Program-made: the position numbers and the translations under genes
Part shown: positions 35,613-43,579 of the stretch, one piece after another
Layout of the letters: the number at the start of each line of letters is the position of its first letter
Position numbering within the stretch: the first letter of the stretch is position 1
Notes under the pieces: model-generated
Seen by the model: only the letters and a program-made list of their open reading frames with translations
Database searches by the model: none
What the model was told of the DNA's origin: nothing
DNA from: Ruegeria_C sp041537905
GTDB lineage: Bacteria > Pseudomonadota > Alphaproteobacteria > Rhodobacterales > Rhodobacteraceae
Length of the DNA: 64,000 nucleotides
Reading direction: 5' to 3'
Assembly: GCF_041537905.1 (NCBI RefSeq)
Contig: NZ_JBGRUO010000005.1
Location: forward strand, 232,311 to 296,310

Positions 35613-37645
35613 CAGTTGATCATCACTACGCCGCCCTTGAGGGTCAGCATACCGCTGCCCTCGACGGTGGTGAGTGGGCTTTTTACGTCACATTTCGCAT
35701 CGCCCGTGACAGCGATCATCGGCCCCTTGATGGTGACGCCTTTGGGGTCGATCTTGACCGAAGACCCGGCGACTTTCAGCTCGATCGATTGAGCGGCGGT
35801 CATGGTGATCTTGCCCGCCTTGGCATCGACCTGGATGTTGCCCATCTTGACGGTAGTCGTCTGATTGCCCTTGTCCACATCGATGGTCTGGTTGCCGGTT
35901 TCGACGGTGGTCGCCATATTGCCCTCACTGACCGTCTCGGTCAGATCGTTGTGGACGGTCAAGGCCATGTTGCCGGGGTCCTTCTTTTTGTCCCCGACCT
36001 TGATCGTCGCGTTGTTCAGGACATTCTGCTCGTAATCCTTCTCGGCGACGAAACGGACCAGCTCCTCGTCTTTCTTGTCCTCGAACATCAGTTCATTGTA
36101 GCCCTTGCCACCTTTCGAGCTGTTGGTCTTGATCCCCGATTGCGTCTTGTTGTCAGGCAAAGTCCAAGGATGTTTGGTGTCTTTGTTGTAGAGCATTCCG
36201 GTACAGATCGGCCTGTCCGGGTCACCCTCTTCGAACTGGACCACCACTTCCTGACCGACGCGCGGAATGTGGACCATACCCCAGCCGCTGCCCGACCACG
36301 GCGTCGCAACCCTGATCCAGCAGGTGGTCTTGTCATCCTTCTTGCCTTCGCGGTCCCAGTGGAACTGCACTTTGATCCGGCCATGTTCGTCTGTGTAAAT
36401 TTCCTCGCCACTGGACCCGGTCACAATCGCCGTGTGCAGTCCCGGGATCTCCGGCCAGGGCGTGTTCATCGGCGCGCGATACTGAACCGTGGCCGGGATA
36501 ACCGTGAAATCGACCCGGTAGAGATCCTTGTTGTCCTCTTCGAATTCCAGCGCCCCAGTGTCCAGATCGGTCTCGCGCTTGACGAATTCGTAGCCTGACG
36601 TGGTTTGCAGGTAATGCGTTGCGCTGGTGGTCAGATACTCGATATTCATCGCGTCATCGTCATGTTCGGTCAGCTTGAACTTCTCGCCGGTGGCCATCGT
36701 GCGCACCGTCGCCCGACCGCGCAAATCCTGATGCTCAAGCTCTTCGATCTCCATCCGAACCTCCGCGCGCTTCTTGCCGAGGGTCTTGTCTGAATAGTAG
36801 TGGCCGGGATAATCGAAGACCTCGTAATCCTTGTGCGAGTGCTTGGGTTTCAGAATGCTTTTTTGACGGACTTCGTAGGTCTCGGGTTGCGGTTTGAGAA
36901 AATCGAAATCACGCAACACAACATTGCCCGAGACGACCGCTTCGCCATAGCCCCATTCGGTCACACGCTCGTCGGTGCGCTGCTTGCCATCATCAGCAGG
37001 CCAGAATTCAAGGTCCGAATTCTCTTTGATGCTAGAATGCGTGCCCTTGTCGTCGGTCAGGACGAGCTTTTCGTATTTCTTGTCGGCATCGCTGTGATCG
37101 AAGTAGAAATAGATTCCTTCTTCTTCGGCCAGGCGGCAGACGAAATCATAGTCGGTTTCACGGTATTGCACGCAGTAATCGCGCTTGGACAACGTTCCGC
37201 GAATGTCGAATTTATAGTCCGAGAAGCCCAGATCGTCGAAGACTTTCTTGATGATCTGGTCGGCTTTCAGTTCCTGGAAGATGCGGCAATCGGTTGTCTT
37301 GGTCAGCATCCAGAACCATGGTCGCAGCTCGGCCAGCAATTGCAGGTAGCCATCGCGATAGGCCAGCCGTTCGACCGAGACCACGGTCCCGGTGAACAGC
37401 CTCTCATTGCCCTCACCGGTCTGCATATGGACCGTCATGATCTTGCCCAGCATATCCTCCAGCTTGACCTTGACGTCGCGCGACAAGAACTCGACCGATA
37501 TTTCGGTGAGCTGGCTCAGCCCCTCCTTGACGATGGCGCGCCGTATAACCAGCGGATCAACGCTCTTGCCCTCGACCGTGACCGGCTTGAGACCAAAGGT
37601 GTTTGTCTGCCAAAGCACCTGCTTTTCATGCATCTTGGGAGGCAT
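35612..37645 (-). CDS. vgrG: T6SS spike protein VgrG (TssI)
   Basis: 677 residues. The gp27-like portion runs to about residue 400 (YCVQYRETDYDFVCRLAEEEGIYFYF). The OB-fold contains EIYTDEHGRIKVQFHWDREG and TPWSGSGWGMVHIPRVGQEV. The gp5-like beta-helix covers ~505-677, with repeats such as MATTVETGNQTIDVDKGNQ and a short GGVVMIN end. There is no C-terminal effector extension, so it is a structural spike. It lies between the sheath fusion gene (31 nt upstream) and the small coupled unknown. Confidence 0.97.
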   Translation of the reverse strand: MPPKMHEKQVLWQTNTFGLKPVTVEGKSVDPLVIRRAIVKEGLSQLTEISVEFLSRDVKVKLEDMLGKIMTVHMQTGEGNERLFTGTVVSVERLAYRDGYLQLLAELRPWFWMLTKTTDCRIFQELKADQIIKKVFDDLGFSDYKFDIRGTLSKRDYCVQYRETDYDFVCRLAEEEGIYFYFDHSDADKKYEKLVLTDDKGTHSSIKENSDLEFWPADDGKQRTDERVTEWGYGEAVVSGNVVLRDFDFLKPQPETYEVRQKSILKPKHSHKDYEVFDYPGHYYSDKTLGKKRAEVRMEIEELEHQDLRGRATVRTMATGEKFKLTEHDDDAMNIEYLTTSATHYLQTTSGYEFVKRETDLDTGALEFEEDNKDLYRVDFTVIPATVQYRAPMNTPWPEIPGLHTAIVTGSSGEEIYTDEHGRIKVQFHWDREGKKDDKTTCWIRVATPWSGSGWGMVHIPRVGQEVVVQFEEGDPDRPICTGMLYNKDTKHPWTLPDNKTQSGIKTNSSKGGKGYNELMFEDKKDEELVRFVAEKDYEQNVLNNATIKVGDKKKDPGNMALTVHNDLTETVSEGNMATTVETGNQTIDVDKGNQTTTVKMGNIQVDAKAGKITMTAAQSIELKVAGSSVKIDPKGVTIKGPMIAVTGDAKCDVKSPLTTVEGSGMLTLKGGVVMIN

Positions 37646-37676
37646 CAGTTAATTCCTTTTTCCTCTGCCGGCGCCA

Positions 37677-40600
37677 TCACAGGTCCGCCAGCAGCGCGGC
37701 AAGTTCCGCATCCATTTCGTCATCATCCCCATCAGTGTCATCGTCGTCGCTGTCATCGCCGAACCCGGCCAGCAGCGCGTCGAGATCGTCATCCCCGCTG
37801 TCGTCGTCATCATCCCCGCCGAAATCCATATCGAGGTCCAGATCGTCCCCGTCATCGCCTTCCTCGTCCGCCGCGGGCGGTTCGGGCTGCGGTGGCGACG
37901 GCTCAGGCGCCGGAACGCCTGTCCATGGCCCCAGAACCTCGCTACCGGCAAGCGCGTTGAACGTACCCAGCCGGATCTCGTCACGGCCCTTGGGCGACAG
38001 GACCGGCATATAGCCACGCTGCACCGTCTGTTCGTGCTGCGCCATGGTCAGGTTGCGCTCGGTGCAGGGCAAGGCCACCTGGTCGCCGTAGCGGTCATTG
38101 ACGTAATGAAACGGCATGCCCCCCAGCGACATCACGCTGCCCAGTCCCATGGAACGGCCATTCTTGCGGAAAGATTGCGCCAGCAGGATCGTCACCAGCA
38201 CAACCGGGTTGGCCCAGAGCATGCCGCGCAGCCCTTCCGCCATGGTGAATTCCTCGAAGTCGAACTCATAGATCGGCTCGGATTTCACCCCATACGGCCG
38301 CCTTAGCAGGAAGCGCGGCGAGGCCAGCCCCAGATGCCCCGCTTCGGGCATCCCGCGCAGCGTGTCCCAGGCCTCGGCCACCAGCGGGTGACGGTCCTTT
38401 TTGGCTACATCCAGATAAGAGGGCGTGATCGCGCTGAAAAACGGCGCATCCACATGTGCCGCCACCCGGGCGATGCGGCCCAGAATCTCGGCATGGGGCG
38501 GCGTTTCCTCGAAGGTGTACATGCCGATCAGAGCGGAATAGCCGCCGCGCCCGTTTTCCTCGTCCAGCGGCTCTTCGGTCAGCAGCCGCACCAGACCGGT
38601 CTTTGCCAGATCCTCTTCGGCGGCCAGATCGGCGGCGATTTCCTCGGCGCTGACATCATAGAGCATGATTTCCAGCGTATCGTCGGTCTCAACGCTGCGC
38701 GCGATCAGGTCCAGACTGCGCCATTGCGCCTCGATCGACTGGAACTCCGGGTGGTGCAGCACCATCCGCATCGCCGCGCTCAATGCCTCATCCACAGCCT
38801 TTTGCATGGCGGCAGTGTCAGCGTCGGGCAGCTTGCGGATATGCGGGCCAACGATACGTTTGAGCAGGTCGTCCAGTGGCGAGGCCTGCGCCAGTTCGCC
38901 ACCCGTATCGCCAATCAGCTTCTGGAAATCGCTCAGCTTCAGATCGGCGCGCACGGTATTGCCCGAGGATGTCCGGCGTGGAGGCACCACCGCCTGACCA
39001 AATTCCTCGCCCCAGCCGACCAGCTGTTTTGCGGCATTTTCGGCCGTCGCCCCCGCGCTCAGCTGGCTTTTCAGACCAGCGAGCCCTTCGAACAGGTCAA
39101 CCTTCTCATAAAGCTCATCGGGATGCAGATCGTCGAGTTCTTTCAGTTCCACCTCGATCCCGGCCCCGTCCTTGCCGATGGGCAGGACAAGTTTCGTCGC
39201 GAAACCCTCAATGATCTCTTCAACCGTATCGGGATCCAGCAGCGTAGCCTTGCGGCTGGCCAGATCATCGCCGGTTTCAACCAGCCCGCGCGCCGAGCGG
39301 CCCGAGAAGTCGCCGAACATCGCGATCCGGAACCGCTTGCGCTCCAGCTTCTGCGGCTCGGGCCGGTCGGCGCTGATCGTGCCAAAGGCCAGTTCGGGAT
39401 CATCGCTCATCTCAGTTTCGGCCTCGGTTTGGGTTTCGGTGTCCGCGCTTTCCGTGTCGTCATCAAGTCCGGCCAGCAGCGCATCCAGATCATCGTCACC
39501 ACCTTCCGCATCATCATCACTCAACAAAGCGTCCAGATCGGCGGGTTCATCACTTTCAAGATCGGCGAGCAAGGCATCGAGGTCGCCATCATCGGCGTCA
39601 TCCGCTTCTTCAGCCTCGGCGGGTGTGTCGTCGCCGTCAAGATCGGCCAGCAGGGCATCCAGATCGTCGAGTCCATCCCCCTCATCCTCGTCCTCTTCGG
39701 CGTCCAGACCGGCCATCAAAGCGTCCAGTTCGTCACCCTCGTCGTCGTCCAGATCAGCCAACAGCGCATCCAGATCGGTGTCGTCCTCTTCCTCTCCGGC
39801 CTCGGCCACCGCATCGCCCATATCCGACAGATCATTCAGCAGCGCATCGAGATCATCATCCCCGGTCTCCTCCTCAACCTCGGGAATCTGGGCCTCTTCA
39901 TCATCCCCCAGATCGGCAAGCAGCGCGTCCAGATCATCACCCGCCCCGACATCCGAGGCGTCCAGATCATCGCTGTCTGCCTCAGCTTGATCATCATCCT
40001 CATCGGTCAGGTCCGACAACAGCGCATCGAGGTCGTCCTCGTCACTCTCTGTTGCTGCGTCAGTGTCCGCCTTGTCGGACATATCTGACAACAGCGCATC
40101 AAGATCGTCTTCCGCTTCGCCCTCGCTTTCGGGTTCATCCCCGCCAAGATCGGCCAGCAATGCATCCAGATCACCATCATCGCTATCTTCTTCTGCGACC
40201 TCCAGGTCGGACAATCCCTCCAGCGCGTCCTCAACGCCGGTGTCTTCTTCCTCGTCAGGCAAGTCTTCAGCTATGTCGGCCAACAGCGCGTCGAGGTCAT
40301 CCTCTTCCGGAGCTTCTTCCGGGGTGTCCGTGGCAAGGTCGCTCAGAACGTCATCGGCGCCATCATCTTCGTCGCTGTCTTCTGTCTCGGGCAAGGAGGA
40401 CAAGGCTCCCTCCAACGGGTCGTCTTCCGCTTCCTCGGGCTCATCATCGACCAAATCGGCAAGCAGCGCGTCGAGGTCGTCGTTTTCTTCATCCTCGACA
40501 GCGGCCGTTTCTGCGAGATCGCTCAGAATATCTGCGGCACCCTCTTCGACCACCTCGTCGGGCGTATCCGGCAGGGATGAGAGCGCTTCATCAACAGCGG

Positions 40601-42656
40601 TATCTTCCTCGTCCTCCGGGGTGGCGTCGGAGAGATCGGCAAGCAGGTCGTCCAGATCGTCGCTTTCGGGGTCCTCCTCGGGGGCGGAGGCCGCCAGATC
40701 ATCCAGAACACCTGCATCACCCTCATCGGACTCCTCGTCGGGTGTGTCCGGCAAGGATGAGAGCGCATCGTCAAGCGCGGTATCTTCCTTGTCCTCCGGA
40801 GCACCTTCGGAGAGATCGGCAAGCAGATCGTCCAGATCATCCTCTGAGGTGTCGTCGGTTGGCGCAGTCTCGGCCAATTCGTCGAGAATGTCCGAGGCGG
40901 TGTCCTCTTCCTCTGCAAGCTCGGTGTCAGGCACCGACGCGAGCGCGTCGCTAACGCTCGTATCAATCCCGACCAGATCGCCGGGCGCAGCCGCCGCCAG
41001 CTCCCCCAGCACGTCCGGGGTTGGGTCGGTGTCCTGAGGCGCTTCGGCTTCGGGGATCGAGGCCAAAGCATCGGAAACCGCGTTCTCCTCCACTGGTTCA
41101 TCGGGAACATCCGTGGCCAGCTCGCTCAGCACATCGGCGCTGTCATCCTCGTCCGGGGCGGTCTCTGCCTCGGGGAGCGACGCGAGCGCATCCGCAACCT
41201 GCGAGTCCTCGGCCTCCTCCTCTGGCGCGGTGGCGGCGAGTCCGTCCAGAATATCGCTCGAACTGTCCTCTTCTACCGCCTGTTCTGTATCGGGGATCGA
41301 GGCGAGCGCATCGGCGACGGAGCTGTCTTCCCCGACCTCCTCCGGCGCGCTTTCCGCGAGCCCGCTGAGGACGTCAGCGGATGTATCCTCCTCAACCGCT
41401 TGTTCGGCTTCTGGCAATGAGGCCAGCGCATCACTGATGCCGGTATCCTCGGCGACCGCCTCCGGCGCACTCGTAGCCAGATCACTCAGCACGTCCTCAG
41501 AGCTATCGGGGTCGACCTCTGCCTCGACCTCCGGGATCGACGCCAGCGCGTCGTCGACAGCGTTGTCTTCCGGCGCGTCCTCGGGGGCGGCGGCAGCCAG
41601 CCCGCTCAGAACTTCACCAGACATGTCTTCCTCGACCGCCTGTTCAACTTCGGGCAGCGAAGCGAGAGCATCCGTGACGCTGGTATCTTCTTCGACCTCA
41701 TCGGGTTGGTGCGCAGCCAGATCGTTCAGCACGTCAGCAGCCCCATCCGCTTCCGCCGCTGCTTCAGCCTCCGGGATGGAGGCTAGGGCGTCGATGACGG
41801 AAGTATCTTCTGGTGCTTCCTCGGGCGCGGTGGCGGCAAGCCCGCTCAGAACGTCGTCGGAGGCATCTTCCTCGACCGCCTGTTCGGTTTCGGGCAGCGA
41901 GGCCAGCGCATCGGTGAGCGAGTTGTCCTCTGCCTCCGCCTCCGGGGCGCTCGCGGCAAGCCCGGACAGGACATCTGCAGATGTGTCTTCCTCAACCGGC
42001 GTTTCAGTTTCTGGGATCGAGGCGAGCGCGTCTGTGACCGAGGTATCCTCGGGCGCATCTTCGGGGGCGGCGGCGCGCAGGGCGTCCAGAACGTCGCCCC
42101 CGTCATCCTCGGGCGTTTCGGGAATCTCCGCATCGCGTAAGGACTCGAGCGCAGACTGGGTGTCACCCGAGGGCTCGGAGGCGGCCACGGCCGACAGCAA
42201 GGACGGATCGGCAAGGATCTTCTCGATTAGCGTCTCGGCCCCGGTCTTGCCATCCATATAGGCCATCAGATTGTCGAGCTGGGTGCGCGCCTCAAGCAGG
42301 GCGCGCAGCGGTTCGATCTTGGCGGCGATGGCGGCAGGGTTGAAATCGCTCATCTTTTCGAAGGTCAGATCGACCGGCAGGTTCCCCTCGCCTGTCACTG
42401 TATTAGGCACGGTGAACTCGACCCGCGGGGCCATTGCCTTCATCCGCTCGTCGAAATTGTCGACGTCGATCTCAAGAAATTTGCGATCCTCAATCGAGGG
42501 CTGCGCCACCTCGGACTTGCCCGCCAGATCGCTCATCACCCCCATCACGAAGGGCAATTGCACCTTCTTCTCGGCGCCGTAAAGCTCCACATCATATTCG
42601 ATCTGAACCCGGGGCGCGCGGTTGCGGGCGATGAATTTCTGCGAGCTGTCAGCCAT
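37677..42656 (-). CDS. Giant TssB-like / acidic repeat / TssC-like sheath fusion protein
   Basis: 1659 residues in a continuous frame. Residues 1-160 are a TssB domain, about 83% identical by eye to the separate TssB at 56125-56640 (first 50 residues differ at one position). Residues ~166-1082 are an acidic tandem-repeat region. Residues ~1105-1200 are a second VipA-like segment (FRIAMFGDFSGR, DDLHPDELYEKVDLFEGL). Residues ~1280-1575 match the N-terminal two thirds of TssC (LHHPEFQSIEAQWRSLDLI, PRFLLRRPYGVKSEPIYEF). TssC's last ~115 residues are missing and an acidic tail ends in ALLADL. Its start overlaps the sodium channel gene by 8 nt. ImpD-type second TssC proteins are the closest known idea for the C-terminal half. 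It could cap, regulate or span the sheath. Confidence 0.9.
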   Translation of the reverse strand: MADSSQKFIARNRAPRVQIEYDVELYGAEKKVQLPFVMGVMSDLAGKSEVAQPSIEDRKFLEIDVDNFDERMKAMAPRVEFTVPNTVTGEGNLPVDLTFEKMSDFNPAAIAAKIEPLRALLEARTQLDNLMAYMDGKTGAETLIEKILADPSLLSAVAASEPSGDTQSALESLRDAEIPETPEDDGGDVLDALRAAAPEDAPEDTSVTDALASIPETETPVEEDTSADVLSGLAASAPEAEAEDNSLTDALASLPETEQAVEEDASDDVLSGLAATAPEEAPEDTSVIDALASIPEAEAAAEADGAADVLNDLAAHQPDEVEEDTSVTDALASLPEVEQAVEEDMSGEVLSGLAAAAPEDAPEDNAVDDALASIPEVEAEVDPDSSEDVLSDLATSAPEAVAEDTGISDALASLPEAEQAVEEDTSADVLSGLAESAPEEVGEDSSVADALASIPDTEQAVEEDSSSDILDGLAATAPEEEAEDSQVADALASLPEAETAPDEDDSADVLSELATDVPDEPVEENAVSDALASIPEAEAPQDTDPTPDVLGELAAAAPGDLVGIDTSVSDALASVPDTELAEEEDTASDILDELAETAPTDDTSEDDLDDLLADLSEGAPEDKEDTALDDALSSLPDTPDEESDEGDAGVLDDLAASAPEEDPESDDLDDLLADLSDATPEDEEDTAVDEALSSLPDTPDEVVEEGAADILSDLAETAAVEDEENDDLDALLADLVDDEPEEAEDDPLEGALSSLPETEDSDEDDGADDVLSDLATDTPEEAPEEDDLDALLADIAEDLPDEEEDTGVEDALEGLSDLEVAEEDSDDGDLDALLADLGGDEPESEGEAEDDLDALLSDMSDKADTDAATESDEDDLDALLSDLTDEDDDQAEADSDDLDASDVGAGDDLDALLADLGDDEEAQIPEVEEETGDDDLDALLNDLSDMGDAVAEAGEEEDDTDLDALLADLDDDEGDELDALMAGLDAEEDEDEGDGLDDLDALLADLDGDDTPAEAEEADDADDGDLDALLADLESDEPADLDALLSDDDAEGGDDDLDALLAGLDDDTESADTETQTEAETEMSDDPELAFGTISADRPEPQKLERKRFRIAMFGDFSGRSARGLVETGDDLASRKATLLDPDTVEEIIEGFATKLVLPIGKDGAGIEVELKELDDLHPDELYEKVDLFEGLAGLKSQLSAGATAENAAKQLVGWGEEFGQAVVPPRRTSSGNTVRADLKLSDFQKLIGDTGGELAQASPLDDLLKRIVGPHIRKLPDADTAAMQKAVDEALSAAMRMVLHHPEFQSIEAQWRSLDLIARSVETDDTLEIMLYDVSAEEIAADLAAEEDLAKTGLVRLLTEEPLDEENGRGGYSALIGMYTFEETPPHAEILGRIARVAAHVDAPFFSAITPSYLDVAKKDRHPLVAEAWDTLRGMPEAGHLGLASPRFLLRRPYGVKSEPIYEFDFEEFTMAEGLRGMLWANPVVLVTILLAQSFRKNGRSMGLGSVMSLGGMPFHYVNDRYGDQVALPCTERNLTMAQHEQTVQRGYMPVLSPKGRDEIRLGTFNALAGSEVLGPWTGVPAPEPSPPQPEPPAADEEGDDGDDLDLDMDFGGDDDDDSGDDDLDALLAGFGDDSDDDDTDGDDDEMDAELAALLADL
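39411..42038 (-). repeat. Coding minisatellite: 120-bp and 180-bp units, then LDALLADL motifs
   Basis: Within the sheath fusion, residues 207-567 are nine units of 40 residues (the ninth 41) with consensus DALASxPE...EED.SxDVLSxLA..AP...ED. Position 8 alternates strictly Ile, Leu, Ile, Leu through nine units, so the duplication unit was probably 80 residues (240 bp). Residues 568-807 are four 60-residue units that add LDxLLADL. Residues 808-1082 are irregular with many LDALLADL/LDALLSDL copies. There are about 15 such motifs in this region and two more in the C-terminal tail. Confidence 0.92.
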
Positions 42657-43503
42657 CGCGCGCGCCTTTCAACTCAGCCACTTCCTTGCGCAGGGCACGC
42701 AGTTCCTCATGCAGGGCCAGAACGTGTTCATCCACCACATCGGTCTCGGATCGCACCAGCTCGCGCAGTTTTTCGAACTCAAGCTCGGATTCATCCTCCA
42801 CCGCCGATTGCATCGTGTTGACCAGCAGACCGATAAAGAGGTTCAGGACCGAAAAGGCGGTGATGACGATGAAGGGCACAAAGAAGGCCCAGGCGGTTGG
42901 ATATTCCTCCATCACCGGGCGGACGATCCCCATCGACCAGCTTTCCAGCGTCATGATCTGGAACAGCGAATAAAGCGATCGTCCCAGCGTGCCGAACCAT
43001 ACATCGAAGGCCGGACCATACATCAGCGTGGCCATAACGGCAAAGACGTAGAACACGATCGAGATCATGATGATCACCGCGCCCATGCCGGGCAGCGCAT
43101 CCAGCAGCGCCTGCACAACCGCGCGCATCTGCGGGATGACTGACAGCAGTCGCATTGCCCGGATGACCCGCAGCCCCCGCAGAGCGGACAGACCATCGCG
43201 ATCCGGCAGCAGGCCAAGGCCGACAACGATCAGGTCAAACACATTCCAGGCGTTGGTGAAGAAGCGCAACCGGTAGGCATAGAACTTGATCAGAAGCTCG
43301 ATCACGAAGATGCCCAGCACCACCCTGTCGAAGACAGCCAGCAGATCGCCAACCTGGGCCTGCACCGCCGCAGAAGTAGACAGACCCAGCGTGATCGCGT
43401 TGACAATGATGACGCCAAGAATGGCATTCTGGACGCCCCGCCGCTCGATGAACTCGCGCGCGCGCTCCTGCAATGTCATGGCACCTTCTGCGCTGCTGTC
43501 CAT
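42649..43503 (-). CDS. Bacterial voltage-gated sodium channel (BacNav type)
   Basis: 284 residues. Six membrane segments fit one voltage-gated channel subunit. S4 has Arg at 109, 112, 115 and 118 (LRGLRVIRAMRLL), and the selectivity filter is TLESWSM (185-191), the bacterial Nav signature. S6 (FFVPFIVITAFSVLNLFIGLLVN) is followed by a helical C-terminal coiled coil (LEFEKLRELV ... EELRALRKEVAELKG). It should form a tetrameric inner-membrane channel. AAGGA precedes the ATG, and the stop overlaps the sheath fusion start by 8 nt, so both are probably translated from one T6SS message. Confidence 0.93.
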   Translation of the reverse strand: MDSSAEGAMTLQERAREFIERRGVQNAILGVIIVNAITLGLSTSAAVQAQVGDLLAVFDRVVLGIFVIELLIKFYAYRLRFFTNAWNVFDLIVVGLGLLPDRDGLSALRGLRVIRAMRLLSVIPQMRAVVQALLDALPGMGAVIIMISIVFYVFAVMATLMYGPAFDVWFGTLGRSLYSLFQIMTLESWSMGIVRPVMEEYPTAWAFFVPFIVITAFSVLNLFIGLLVNTMQSAVEDESELEFEKLRELVRSETDVVDEHVLALHEELRALRKEVAELKGARDG

Positions 43504-43579
43504 CGGATCGTTCCTTTGCAGGTCTTGAATGCGCCGGGCACGGCCTCAACGCCGTGCCCGGTGATAGGGTCATGTGCCG

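Noticed and set aside
39172..39990. A 272-codon Ser-rich plus-strand frame
   Set aside because: Same cause: antisense of Asp/Leu-rich LDALLADL repeats, with no ribosome site or domain.
40236..42038. Tandem DNA repeats that might be taken for a CRISPR array
   Set aside because: Units are 120 and 180 bp, in frame, degenerate at the DNA level and have no unique spacers. There are no cas genes.
41113..42261. A 382-codon Ser-rich open frame on the plus strand across the repeat region
   Set aside because: It is the antisense shadow of the acidic repeats (Asp/Glu codons read as Ser/Arg-type codons). The minus-strand frame has real domains on both sides.
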